Shown: positions 38,616 through 46,950, counted from the stretch's first letter. The stretch: DNA of 52,156 nucleotides from Streptomyces cahuitamycinicus (GCF_002891435.1 NZ_POUC01000011.1:1-52156); one strand, 5' to 3'. The notes: generated by a model not told the origin, from the sequence alone. Numbers and translations: made by a program.

Positions 38616-39941
38616 ATGATGCGACGACGCACCACCCTGCTCACCGGCTGCACCACCCTCGTCCTGGCGCTCGGCGCGACCGCCTGCGGCGGCGGCCCCG
38701 TCGCGGCCGGCGGCGGCGACAAGGCGCTCGACGGCCAGACCATCACCGTGGCCGGTGTCTGGTCCGGCACCGAGCAGAAGAACTTCCAGAAGGTGCTGGA
38801 CGCCTTCACCGAGAAGACCGGCGCCAAGACGCAGTTCACGTCCACCGGCGACAACGTCTCCACCGTCGTCGGCAGCAAGATCGAGGGCGGCAACGCCCCC
38901 GACGTCGTGATGGTCCCGCAGGTCGGCGTGCTCAAGCAGTTCGCGCAGAAGGGCTGGCTCAAGCCGCTGTCGAAGAAGACCGAGCAGTCCGTCGACGCGG
39001 GCTACGCCCCCGTGTGGAAGGAGTACGGCAGCGTCGACGGCACCCTCTACGGCCTGTACTTCAAGGCCGCCCACAAGTCGACCGTCTGGTACAGCCCCGA
39101 CGCCCTCGCCCAGGCCGGCGTGCAGCCCCCGAAGACCTACGACGAGATGCTGAAGGCCGGGCAGACCGTGTCCGACTCCGGCCTCGCCGCGTTCTCCGTC
39201 GCCGGACAGGACGGCTGGACGCTCACCGACTGGTTCGAGAACGTCTACCTCTCCCAGGCCGGACCCGAGAAGTACGACGCCCTCGCCGCACACAAGCTGA
39301 AGTGGACCGACGCGTCCGTCGTCGACGCCCTCACCACCCTCGGCAAGCTCTTCAAGGACAAGCAGCTCATCGCCGGCGGCCAGAAGGGCGCCCTGAACAC
39401 CGACTTCCCCGGTTCGGTCGAGAAGGTCTTCGGGCCGGAACCCGAGGCCGGCATGGTCTACGAGGGCGACTTCGTGGCCGGTGTCGCCAAGGACCAGTTC
39501 GGCAAGAAGGTCGGCGAGGACGCGAACTTCTTCCCGTTCCCGGCCGTCGGCGGCGGCGAGGCACCGGTCGTCAGCGGCGGAGACGCCGCCGTCGTCCTCA
39601 AGGACGGCAAGAACCAGAAGGCCGCCCAGGCCCTCCTGGAGTACCTCGCGACCCCCGAGGCCTCCGCCGTCTGGGCCGAGGCGGGCGGTTTCCTCTCCCC
39701 GAACAAGAAGCTCGACCTCGCGTCCTACGGCGACGACGTCACCCGCGCCACCGCCAAGTCCCTCGTCGACGCCGGGGATTCGGTCCGCTTCGACATGTCC
39801 GACCAGGCCCCGGCCGCGTTCGGCGGCACGAAGGGCGCCGGCGAGTGGAAGCTGCTCCAGGACTTCCTGCGCGACCCGTCGGACCCGAAGGGCACCGCGG
39901 CGAAGCTGGAGGCGGCGGCGGCCAAGGCCTACCAGGACTGA
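38616..39941 (+). CDS. Lipoprotein sugar-binding protein of ABC importer
   Basis: A 441-aa family-1 solute-binding protein. The signal peptide MMRRRTTLLTGCTTLVLALG ends with lipobox LGATAC, so it is lipid-anchored outside the membrane. Typical segments are FQKVLDAFTEKTGAKTQF, APDVVMVPQVGVLKQFAQKG, YGLYFKAAHKSTVWYSPDAL and PSGG-like VVSGGDAAVVLKDGKNQKAA. It begins 38 bases after the glucosidase with GAAGGGA upstream and ends six bases before the first permease gene. The likely ligand is an alpha-glucoside (maltose, trehalose, trehalulose or similar), inferred from the glucosidase. Confidence 0.93.
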   Translation: MMRRRTTLLTGCTTLVLALGATACGGGPVAAGGGDKALDGQTITVAGVWSGTEQKNFQKVLDAFTEKTGAKTQFTSTGDNVSTVVGSKIEGGNAPDVVMVPQVGVLKQFAQKGWLKPLSKKTEQSVDAGYAPVWKEYGSVDGTLYGLYFKAAHKSTVWYSPDALAQAGVQPPKTYDEMLKAGQTVSDSGLAAFSVAGQDGWTLTDWFENVYLSQAGPEKYDALAAHKLKWTDASVVDALTTLGKLFKDKQLIAGGQKGALNTDFPGSVEKVFGPEPEAGMVYEGDFVAGVAKDQFGKKVGEDANFFPFPAVGGGEAPVVSGGDAAVVLKDGKNQKAAQALLEYLATPEASAVWAEAGGFLSPNKKLDLASYGDDVTRATAKSLVDAGDSVRFDMSDQAPAAFGGTKGAGEWKLLQDFLRDPSDPKGTAAKLEAAAAKAYQD

Positions 39942-39947
39942 TACGCC

Positions 39948-41309
39948 ATGACAGCGACCCTCGTCCAAGAGACGAGCTCCCCACCGCCCGGCCCGGTCGC
40001 CGACCGCACCCGGCGACTGCGCCGGCGCGGGAAGATCATCGCCCTGCTGTTCGTGCTGCCCGCGCTGCTGCTGCTCGGCGCGCTCGTCGTCTACCCCGTG
40101 CTGTTCAGCATCGGCCGCAGCTTCTTCGACGCCTCCGGGACGAGTTTCGTCGGCGGCGGCAACTACGCCGAGATGTTCCGCGACCCGGCGACCCTCAAGG
40201 CCGTCCGCAACACGGCCATCTGGGTCGTCATCGCCCCGGCCCTGCTCACCGGACTCGGGCTGATCCTCGCCGTGCTGGTGGAGAAGGTCCGCTGGGCGAC
40301 GGCCTTCAAGCTGCTGCTCTTCATGCCGATGGCGGTCTCCTTCCTCGCCGCCGGCATCATCTTCCGGCTCGCCTACGACGAGGACCCCGACAAGGGCGTG
40401 CTCAACGCCGCGGTGGTCTCCGTCCACGACGCCTTCGAGGAGCAGTCCTCGTACCCGACGGCCCGTGGGCGTGACGGGCAGGGCCTGACGAAGGACAAGG
40501 ACGGCTCGTACCGCACGAGTGCCGGCGTGTCCCCCGGGGACGCGGTGGCGCTGGGCCTGGTCGGCGTGCAGCCCGGCGACCTGCCGGGCGGGGCCGAGCC
40601 GGCGTACACGGCGGCGGGGCAGAAGGCCGCCGCCGACGAACTGCGCGGGGTCGTCTACCTGGACTTCACGCCCGGCGGGGGAGGGGAGCAGGGCAAGGTC
40701 GACCGGCGGGAGAGCGGACTGCCCGACATGAAGGTCGAGGCGGTCCGCGACGGCGAGCAGGTCGCCTCGACCACCACCGCCGCCGACGGCTCCTTCCGCT
40801 TCGAAGGGCTCGAACCCGGCTCCTACGAGGTGAAACTGCCGTCCTCCAACTTCGCCCCGCCCTACGAGGGTGTCTCCTGGCTCGGTCCGGCGCTGGTCAC
40901 CCCGGCGATCATCGGCGCCTACCTGTGGATCTGGACCGGCTTCGCCATGGTGCTGATCGGCGCGGGACTGTCGACGCTGCCCAGGGACGCCCTGGAGGCG
41001 GCGCGGATGGACGGCGCCAACGAGTGGCAGATCTTCCGCCGGATCACGGTGCCCCTGCTGGCACCCGTCCTGTCGGTCGTCTTCATCACCCTCGTCATCA
41101 ACGTGATGAAGGTCTTCGACCTCGTCTACATCATCGCGCCCGGGCCCGTGCAGGAGGACGCGACCGTACTCGCGACGCAGATGTGGCTGGTGTCGTTCGG
41201 CGGCGGCAACAACCAGGGGCTCGGCAGTGCGCTCGGCGTGCTGCTCCTGCTGCTGGTCGTCCCGGCCATGGTGTTCAACGTCCGCCGTTTCCGAAGGAGT
41301 CAACGTTGA
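39948..41309 (+). CDS. Sugar ABC permease (MalF-like) with inserted beta domain; 3' end altered by transposon
   Basis: A 453-aa inner-membrane permease. A TM helix at about 30-55 is followed by further TMs and then, between residues about 144 and 308, a large external insertion. Its second half (ELRGVVYLDF ... SGLPDMKVEAVRDGEQVAST ... DGSFRFEGLEPGSYEVKLP) looks like a CNA-B/SdrD-type beta-sandwich. The C-terminal half has the ATPase-contact loop ALEAARMDGANEWQIFRRITVP (EAA-x3-G; residues about 349-370) and TMs. The stop at 41307-41309 lies inside the transposon boundary. Without the tnpB element the frame would continue for 19 more residues and end in an ATGA overlap with the next permease. 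Family members pair with MalG-type partners. Confidence 0.9.
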   Translation: MTATLVQETSSPPPGPVADRTRRLRRRGKIIALLFVLPALLLLGALVVYPVLFSIGRSFFDASGTSFVGGGNYAEMFRDPATLKAVRNTAIWVVIAPALLTGLGLILAVLVEKVRWATAFKLLLFMPMAVSFLAAGIIFRLAYDEDPDKGVLNAAVVSVHDAFEEQSSYPTARGRDGQGLTKDKDGSYRTSAGVSPGDAVALGLVGVQPGDLPGGAEPAYTAAGQKAAADELRGVVYLDFTPGGGGEQGKVDRRESGLPDMKVEAVRDGEQVASTTTAADGSFRFEGLEPGSYEVKLPSSNFAPPYEGVSWLGPALVTPAIIGAYLWIWTGFAMVLIGAGLSTLPRDALEAARMDGANEWQIFRRITVPLLAPVLSVVFITLVINVMKVFDLVYIIAPGPVQEDATVLATQMWLVSFGGGNNQGLGSALGVLLLLLVVPAMVFNVRRFRRSQR

Positions 41310-42531
41310 CTTCCTCCCCCGCCGGAAGGCGGGGGACTCCAGCGGTCGCCCGCTGGGATTCCTGCTTCACCGACGACCGCCCCGTCCGGGAGGACTCCCG
41401 TTGAGGTCTTACACCGTCTCCACAGGCAGACGCCGCCAGCCCGGCGGCCAGGGTGTTGCGTGCCGCGTTCACGTCGCGGTCATGCACGGTTCCGCACCCG
41501 CACGTCCACTCGCGGACGTTCAGCGGCAGTTTCCCGCGGATCGTTCCGCAGGTTCCACACAGCTTCGAGCTGGGGAACCAGCGGTCGATCACGACGAGTT
41601 CACGCCCGTACCAGGCGCACTTGTACTCCAGCATCCTGCGCAGGTCCGTCCAGGCCGCGTCCGAGATGGCGCGCGCGAGCGTGCCATTCCTCATCAGGTT
41701 GCGGACGGCCAGGTCCTCGATCACGACCGTTTGGTTCTCACGGACGAGCCGAGTCGACAGCTTGTGCAGGAAGTCCCGGCGCCGGTCGGCGATCCGCGCG
41801 TGGAGCTTGGCGACGCGACGCCGGGCCTTTCCCCGGTTCGCCGAGCCCTTCGCCTTGCGCGACAGGTCCCGCTGGGCTTTCGCCAGACGAGCTCGGTCAC
41901 GCCGCTCGTGCTTCGGGTTGGCGATCTTCTCGCCGGTGGACAGGGTCACGAGCGACGTGATCCCGGCGTCGATGCCAACCACCGCGTTCGCGGCGGGTGC
42001 CGGGGCGATGGTGTCCTCGACGAGCATCGAGACGAACCAGCGTCCGGCCGCGTCGCAGGATACGGTGACGGTCGTCGGCTCCGATCCCTGCGGGAGGGGC
42101 CGAGACCAGCGGACACTCAAGGGCTCCGCCATCTTGGCCAGCGTGAGCTGTCCGTCGCGCCACTTGAAGGCGCTGCGGGTGTACTCGGCCGACGCACGCG
42201 ACTTCTTCCGGCTCTTGTACCTGGGGTACTTGGCCCGCTTGGCAAAGAAGTTCCCGAACGCCGCCTGAAGGTGCCTCAGTGCCTGTTGGAGCGGGACGGA
42301 GGACACTTCCGAGAGGAAGGCGAGTTCCTGGGTCTTCTTCCACTCCGTCAGCGCGGCGGACGACTGCACGTAGGAGATCCGGCGCTGCTCGCCGTACCAG
42401 GCCCGCGTGCGCTCCTCCAGCGCCTTGTTGTACACGAGGCGGACACAGCCGAACGTGCGGGACAGCTCAGCTGCCTGCTCGGTCGTGGGGTAAAAGCGGT
42501 ACTTGAACGCCCGCTTGACCTGCTGTGTCAT
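41275..42531 (-). CDS. tnpB: TnpB RNA-guided endonuclease (IS605 OrfB family)
   Basis: A 418-aa TnpB, the ancestor-like relative of Cas12. It starts MTQQVKRAFKYRFYPTTEQA, typical of the family. The RuvC acids are all present: D188 in VVGIDAGITSL, E272 in VVIEDLAVRNL and D353 in HDRDVNAARN. The zinc ribbon is CGTCGT (C325, C328) with CGCG (C344, C346). The protein therefore looks catalytically intact. The frame runs through the right-end omega-RNA region and leaves the element at about 41305, so the last nine residues (VDSFGNGGR) come from the antisense strand of the permease gene. ATG 42531 has GTGAGG upstream, only 37 bases inside the left end. Confidence 0.94.
   Translation of the reverse strand: MTQQVKRAFKYRFYPTTEQAAELSRTFGCVRLVYNKALEERTRAWYGEQRRISYVQSSAALTEWKKTQELAFLSEVSSVPLQQALRHLQAAFGNFFAKRAKYPRYKSRKKSRASAEYTRSAFKWRDGQLTLAKMAEPLSVRWSRPLPQGSEPTTVTVSCDAAGRWFVSMLVEDTIAPAPAANAVVGIDAGITSLVTLSTGEKIANPKHERRDRARLAKAQRDLSRKAKGSANRGKARRRVAKLHARIADRRRDFLHKLSTRLVRENQTVVIEDLAVRNLMRNGTLARAISDAAWTDLRRMLEYKCAWYGRELVVIDRWFPSSKLCGTCGTIRGKLPLNVREWTCGCGTVHDRDVNAARNTLAAGLAASACGDGVRPQRESSRTGRSSVKQESQRATAGVPRLPAGEEVNVDSFGNGGR
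41305..41420 (-). ncRNA. Predicted omega-RNA (TnpB guide RNA) scaffold at right end
   Basis: On the minus strand the 3' part of tnpB and the right end contain GAAGCAGGAATCCC, hairpin CCAGCGG-GCGA-CCGCTGG (41339-41356) and hairpin CCCCCGCC-TTCC-GGCGGGGG (41316-41335), ending AGGAAGTCAAC. In known systems the RNA covers this area and its last bases are copied from the flank; here the guide would begin GTTGACTCCT. The 5' limit is not known. Confidence 0.65.
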
Positions 42532-42568
42532 GCCTCACACTCTATCAACTTCCGTGTGAGCAAAGGAT
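41305..42568 (-). mobile_element. IS200/IS605-type tnpB element (no tnpA), about 1264 bp
   Basis: The ends were found by removing the element: joining base 41304 to 42569 gives AGT CAA CGT CGA CCG GTG and restores one frame to TGA at 42628-42630, overlapping the next ATG. The boundary can shift by about two bases because of a shared AC. The left end (high coordinates) has a hairpin, CTCACAC with GTGTGAG (42534-42560). The right end carries the typical GGAATCCC...GGGGAGGAAGTCAA sequence with two hairpins. There is no Y1 transposase, so mobility would need one in trans. There is no target duplication, as expected. Confidence 0.85.
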
Positions 42569-42626
42569 GTCGACCGGTGACCGGTGAGCGGCCTGAAGGC
42601 CGTGGAATCCACGAAGGAGAGACCGG

Positions 42627-43466
42627 ATGAACGCGGTTCGGCGCGGGTTGGGCAACGGCGTCGTCCAGGCCTTCCTCGTGGTGGTCGGCCTGGTGTGGAT
42701 GACGCCCCTGGCCGGTCTGTTCCTGTCCTCGCTGCGATCCGCCGAGGACACGGCGAAGGGCGGCTGGTGGACGGTGTTCACCAGCCCCGGGCAGCTGTCC
42801 TTCGACAACTACTCGTCGCTGCTCGGGAACGCCGGGATCACCCAGGCGTTCTGGAACACGGTGCTGATATCGGTGCCGACGACGGTGCTGGTCGTGGTGC
42901 TCGCGGCGCTCGCGGGCTATGCCTTCGCGTGGCTGGACTTCCCCGGGCGGGAGGCGGTCTTCCTGGTCGTGGTCGCGCTGCTGGTGGTGCCGGTGCAGAT
43001 CGGTCTGCTGCCGGTCGCCAAACTCTTCGGACAGCTGGGCCTGTTCGGCACCATCCCCGGCGTCGTGCTCTTCCACGTGGCGTACGGCCTTCCCTTCGCG
43101 GTGTTCCTGCTGCGGAACTACTTCGCGGAAATGCCGAAGGAGATGCTGGAGGCGGCCCGCATGGACGGGGGCAGCGAGTGGCGCATCTTCACGCGGCTCG
43201 TCCTGCCCGTGGGGCGGCCCGCGATCGCCTCCCTGGCCATCTTCCAGTTCCTGTGGGTGTGGAACGACATGCTGGTGGCGCTGCTGTTCGCGGACAGCTC
43301 CTCACAGCCGTTGACCGTGCAACTCCAGTCGCAGATAAGGCAGTTCGGAAGCAACATCGACGTCCTCGCGCCCGGGGCGTTCGTGTCCCTGGTCGTCCCC
43401 GTCGTCGTGTTCTTCGCGTTCCAGAGGCACTTCGTGCAGGGCGTGATGGCGGGATCGGTGAAGTAG
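42627..43466 (+). CDS. Sugar ABC permease (MalG-like)
   Basis: A 279-aa permease with six transmembrane segments. The ATPase-contact motif EAARMDGGSEWRIFTRLVLP lies at residues about 173-192, and the family pattern LPFAVFLLRNYFAEMPKEMLEAA precedes it. It ends FFAFQRHFVQGVMAGSVK, typical of MalG-type partners. ATG 42627 has GAAGGAGAG upstream. Its start originally overlapped the end of the first permease gene (ATGA at 42627-42630); the tnpB insertion has separated the two. No ATPase gene is nearby, which is normal in Streptomyces, where a shared MsiK-type ATPase serves many sugar importers. Confidence 0.94.
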   Translation: MNAVRRGLGNGVVQAFLVVVGLVWMTPLAGLFLSSLRSAEDTAKGGWWTVFTSPGQLSFDNYSSLLGNAGITQAFWNTVLISVPTTVLVVVLAALAGYAFAWLDFPGREAVFLVVVALLVVPVQIGLLPVAKLFGQLGLFGTIPGVVLFHVAYGLPFAVFLLRNYFAEMPKEMLEAARMDGGSEWRIFTRLVLPVGRPAIASLAIFQFLWVWNDMLVALLFADSSSQPLTVQLQSQIRQFGSNIDVLAPGAFVSLVVPVVVFFAFQRHFVQGVMAGSVK

Positions 43467-43477
43467 CGCATGCAAGT

Positions 43478-43510
43478 CGGGCCCCCACTTCGCTACGAAG
43501 TGGGGGCCCG
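43478..43510. terminator. Bidirectional terminator between permease and pgl
   Basis: CGGGCCCCCACTTCG and CGAAGTGGGGGCCCG form a perfect 15-bp stem with a CTA loop. It lies between the converging permease and pgl genes and can serve both. Confidence 0.9.
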
Positions 43511-43517
43511 AAGACGT

Positions 43518-44303
43518 TCAGGGAGACGCCGGCGGGTACAAGGAACGGGGCAGCTGCGAAGCCGCCGGCCCGTCCAGCAGCCACAGCGTCCTGCTGCGGC
43601 CGTACGCCCCCGCCGCCGGGGCCTGGATCTCGCCCGCCCCCGAGAGGGCGATCGCCGCGGCCTGCGCCTTGTCCTCCCCGGCCGCCAGCAGCCACACCTC
43701 ACGCGCCGCTCGGATCGCAGGCAACGTCAGCGTCACCCGGGTCGGCGGCGGCTTCGGCGCACCGTGGACGCCGACCACCGTGCGGTCGGTCTCCCTGACC
43801 GCCGGCAACTCGGGGAACAGTGACGCGACATGCGTGTCCGGCCCGACGCCCAGCATCAGCACGTCGAACGTGGGCACGGGGCCGTGGTTCTCCGGGCCGG
43901 CCGCCCGCGCCAGTACCTCCGCGTACGCGGCAGCCGCCGCGTCCACGTCGGTGCCGTGCGGCCCGTCCGACGCGGGCATCGCGTGCACGCGCTTCGGATC
44001 GACCGGCACCGAGTCGAGGAGAGCCTCCCTCGCCTGAGTGACGTTGCGCTCCGGGTCGCCCTCGGGCAGGAACCGCTCGTCGCCCCACCAGAGGTCGATC
44101 CGGCTCCAGTCGATCGCGTCCCTGGCCGGCGCCGCGGCGAGGGCGGCCAGCAGGCCGTTGCCGTTGCGGCCGCCCGTCAGGACCACGGACGCCGAGCCCC
44201 GGGAGGCCTGCGCGTCCACGATCTTGGTGATCAGCCGGGCCGCCGCGGCCTGCGCCATCAGCTCCTTGTCGCGGTGCACGACCAGCTGTGGTGCCGTACT
44301 CAC
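43518..44303 (-). CDS. pgl: 6-phosphogluconolactonase
   Basis: A 261-aa enzyme that hydrolyses 6-phosphogluconolactone, the second step of the oxidative pentose phosphate pathway. Signatures are VVLTGGRNGNGLLAALA (residues about 40-56; many homologues have TGGS here), IDLWWGDERFLPEGDPERN, and VLMLGVGPDTHVASLFPE with the catalytic His region. GTG 44303 has GAGGG upstream and lies 13 bases after opcA. It is the last gene of the tkt-tal-zwf-opcA-pgl operon, and ends at the bidirectional terminator. Confidence 0.95.
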   Translation of the reverse strand: MSTAPQLVVHRDKELMAQAAAARLITKIVDAQASRGSASVVLTGGRNGNGLLAALAAAPARDAIDWSRIDLWWGDERFLPEGDPERNVTQAREALLDSVPVDPKRVHAMPASDGPHGTDVDAAAAAYAEVLARAAGPENHGPVPTFDVLMLGVGPDTHVASLFPELPAVRETDRTVVGVHGAPKPPPTRVTLTLPAIRAAREVWLLAAGEDKAQAAAIALSGAGEIQAPAAGAYGRSRTLWLLDGPAASQLPRSLYPPASP

Positions 44304-44316
44304 TTCGTCGTCGCCC

Positions 44317-45426
44317 TCACTTCGTGGTCGCCTTCCGTACCGGCTCCAGCTTGGGCGGTTCCGCCTTCACCGGTGCCTGCGCCGTCGCTTCCGCAGCGGG
44401 TGCTTTCGCAGCCGCCTCAACGGGAGCGGGGAGGGCGAGTCCTGCTCGCCCTTCACTTTTGGGCACCGACGGCACCGACGGCGTCGACTGCTCCGACGAC
44501 GAGGACTTCAGCCGGTCCACCCCGTACCGCAGCGCCGACGCGTACGTGTCGTCCGGGTCCAGGCGCCGCAGCTCCTCCGCCATCAGCTCGGCGGTTTCCC
44601 GGCGCTTGAGCGCCACCGCCCGGTCCGGCTGGCCCTCGATGGAGAGCGTCGCCAGGGAACCGTCGGCACGGTCCAGCTTGATCGGGCCGCAGTTGGTGTC
44701 CATCCGCACCGCCGTCAGACCGGGTCCGCCGGACAGCGAGCGCTTCACGGGGACGTCCAGCCGGTCCGCGAGCCACATCGCCAGCAGCTCGCAGCTCGGG
44801 TTGAACTCCTCGCCCTCCACCTCGACGGCCCGGACCTCGCAGGTGACCTGGTCGAGGGCCGCCGCCAGCATGGAACGCCAAGGGGTGATGCGCGTCCAGG
44901 ACAGGTCCGTGTCGCCGGGCGTGTAGGCCCGGGACCGGGTGGCCAGGTCCCGTACCGGCTGCTCGGAGGCGTACGTGTCGGTGACGCGGCGCTGCGCGAG
45001 GGCACCCAGGGGGTCCTTCGCCGGGTCGAGCGGCGCGTTCACCGGCCACCACACCACCACCGGGGCGTCCGGCAGGAGCAGCGGCAGCACGACCGACTGG
45101 GCGTGGTCGGCGACCTCGCCGTACAGCCGGAGCACGACCGTCTCACCGGAACCGGCGTCGGCGCCGACCCGGACTTCCGCGTCGAGGCGGGACTGCGTGC
45201 GGTCGCGGGGCGAGCGGGAGACGCGCCTGATGACCACGAGCGTGCGCGAGGGATGCTCGTGCGCGGCGTCGCTCGCGGCCTTCAGCGCGTCGTAGGCGTT
45301 CTCCTCGTCCGTCACGATGACCAGCGTGAGCACCATGCCGACCGCCGGGGTGCCGATCGCCCGACGGCCCTGCACCAGCGCCTTGTTGACCTTGCTCGCG
45401 GTGGTGTCCGTGAGGTCTATCTTCAT
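44317..45426 (-). CDS. opcA: Glucose-6-phosphate dehydrogenase assembly protein OpcA
   Basis: A 369-aa actinobacterial and cyanobacterial partner of glucose-6-phosphate dehydrogenase that allosterically activates it or helps its assembly. It begins MKIDLTDTTASKVNKALVQG, and contains VVLPLLLPDAPVVVWWPVNAP and DLSWTRITPWRSMLAAALDQ, both well conserved in OpcA. The last 60 residues are Ala/Pro/Lys-rich and probably disordered. ATG 45426 overlaps the zwf stop by four bases (ATGA), so the two proteins are translated together, fitting their complex. Confidence 0.95.
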   Translation of the reverse strand: MKIDLTDTTASKVNKALVQGRRAIGTPAVGMVLTLVIVTDEENAYDALKAASDAAHEHPSRTLVVIRRVSRSPRDRTQSRLDAEVRVGADAGSGETVVLRLYGEVADHAQSVVLPLLLPDAPVVVWWPVNAPLDPAKDPLGALAQRRVTDTYASEQPVRDLATRSRAYTPGDTDLSWTRITPWRSMLAAALDQVTCEVRAVEVEGEEFNPSCELLAMWLADRLDVPVKRSLSGGPGLTAVRMDTNCGPIKLDRADGSLATLSIEGQPDRAVALKRRETAELMAEELRRLDPDDTYASALRYGVDRLKSSSSEQSTPSVPSVPKSEGRAGLALPAPVEAAAKAPAAEATAQAPVKAEPPKLEPVRKATTK

Positions 45427-46946
45427 GGCCGGCGCCAGCTCCGTCCGTGTCGCTCGAGCATTTCGTCCGCCTCGACGGGACCCCAGGTACCGGCCTGGTA
45501 CTGGGCGGGCTTGCCGTTCTTGTCCCAGTACTCCTCGATCGGGTCGAGGATCTTCCAGGACAGCTCGACCTCCTCCGTGCGCGGGAAGAGGTTCGAGTCA
45601 CCGAGCAGAACGTCCAGGATCAGACGCTCGTACGCCTCCGGGCTCGACTCCGTGAAGGACTCGCCGTACGCGAAGTCCATCGACACGTCCCGGATCTCCA
45701 TCGACGTGCCCGGCACCTTCGAGCCGAAGCGGACCGTGACGCCCTCGTCCGGCTGGACGCGGATGACGATCGCGTTGGAACCGAGCTCCTCGGTGGCCGT
45801 CGAGTCGAAGGGGGAGTGCGGGGCCCGCTGGAATACGACGGCGATCTCCGTCACCCGGCGGCCCAGCCGCTTGCCGGTGCGCAGGTAGAAGGGGACGCCC
45901 GCCCAGCGGCGGTTGTCGATCTCCAGCTTGATCGCGGCGTAGGTGTCGGTCTTCGACGAGGCGTCGATGCCGTCCTCGTCGAGATAGCCGATCACCTTCG
46001 CGCCGCCCTGCCAGCCCGCGGAGTACTGACCGCGCACGGTGTCCCGGCCCATGTCCTTCGGCAGCTTCACGGCGCCGAGGACCTTGGTCTTCTCGGCGGC
46101 CAGCGCGTCCGCGTCGAAGGAGGCCGGCTCCTCCATGGCCGTCAGGGCCATGAGCTGGAGCAGGTGGTTCTGGATGACGTCACGGGCGGCGCCGATGCCG
46201 TCGTAGTAGCCGGCCCGGCCGCCGATGCCGATGTCCTCGGCCATGGTGATCTGCACGTGGTCCACGAGGGACCGGTTCCAGATCGGTTCGAACATCGTGT
46301 TGGCGAAGCGCAGCGCCAGGATGTTCTGGACGGTCTCCTTGCCCAGGTAGTGGTCGATGCGGAAGACCTGGTCCGGGGCGAAGACCTCGTGGACGACCTT
46401 GTTGAGTTCCTCGGCCGAGGCGAGGTTGTGGCCGAACGGCTTCTCGATGACCGCGCGCCGCCAGGATCCGCCCGTCTGGTCGGCCAGCTGGTGCTTCTTC
46501 AGCTGCTGGATGACCACCGGGAAGGACGAGGGCGGCACGGACAGGTAGAAGGCGAAGTTGCCGCCCGTGCCCTGTGCCTTGTCCAGCTCCTCGATCGTGG
46601 AGCGCAGGCGCTCGAACGCGTCGTCGTCGTCGAACGTGCCCTGCACGAAGCGCATGCCCTGGATGAGCTGCTGCCAGACCTCCTCGCGGAAGGGCGTGCG
46701 GGCGTGCTCCTTGACCGCGTCGTGGACCTCCTGTGCGAAGTCCTCGTGCGCCCACTCGCGGCGGGCGAAGCCCACCAGCGAGAAGCCCGGCGGCAGCAGA
46801 CCCCGGTTGGCGAGGTCGTACACGGCGGGCATGAGCTTCTTCCGGGACAGGTCGCCCGTGACGCCGAAGATGACCAGGCCCGACGGCCCCGCGATACGCG
46901 GGAGCCGTCGGTCCGCGGGGTCACGCAGCGGGTTGCTGCTCGACAC
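45423..46946 (-). CDS. zwf: Glucose-6-phosphate 1-dehydrogenase
   Basis: A 507-aa NADP-dependent enzyme that opens the oxidative pentose phosphate pathway. The dinucleotide motif GVTGDLSRKKLMPAVYDLA (residues about 28-46) starts the Rossmann fold. The active-site signature RIDHYLGKETVQNILALRF (residues about 196-214) includes the catalytic His and Lys. Substrate-binding parts VIEKPFGHNLASAEELN and YAAIKLEIDNRRWAGVPFYL follow. GTG 46946 has GGAGG upstream. The tal stop is four bases before it and its own stop overlaps opcA. Streptomyces genomes often carry a second zwf elsewhere. Confidence 0.97.
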   Translation of the reverse strand: MSSSNPLRDPADRRLPRIAGPSGLVIFGVTGDLSRKKLMPAVYDLANRGLLPPGFSLVGFARREWAHEDFAQEVHDAVKEHARTPFREEVWQQLIQGMRFVQGTFDDDDAFERLRSTIEELDKAQGTGGNFAFYLSVPPSSFPVVIQQLKKHQLADQTGGSWRRAVIEKPFGHNLASAEELNKVVHEVFAPDQVFRIDHYLGKETVQNILALRFANTMFEPIWNRSLVDHVQITMAEDIGIGGRAGYYDGIGAARDVIQNHLLQLMALTAMEEPASFDADALAAEKTKVLGAVKLPKDMGRDTVRGQYSAGWQGGAKVIGYLDEDGIDASSKTDTYAAIKLEIDNRRWAGVPFYLRTGKRLGRRVTEIAVVFQRAPHSPFDSTATEELGSNAIVIRVQPDEGVTVRFGSKVPGTSMEIRDVSMDFAYGESFTESSPEAYERLILDVLLGDSNLFPRTEEVELSWKILDPIEEYWDKNGKPAQYQAGTWGPVEADEMLERHGRSWRRP

Positions 46947-46950
46947 CTGT

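Noticed and set aside
42545..42549. TTGAT on the minus strand as the TAM of the tnpB element
   Set aside because: It lies inside the left-end hairpin; the reconstructed junction puts the element end at 42568, next to GTCGAC.
41227..42630. Plus-strand 467-codon frame across the tnpB element
   Set aside because: Antisense to tnpB. Only its last 20 codons are real ancestral coding sequence (the original end of the first permease).
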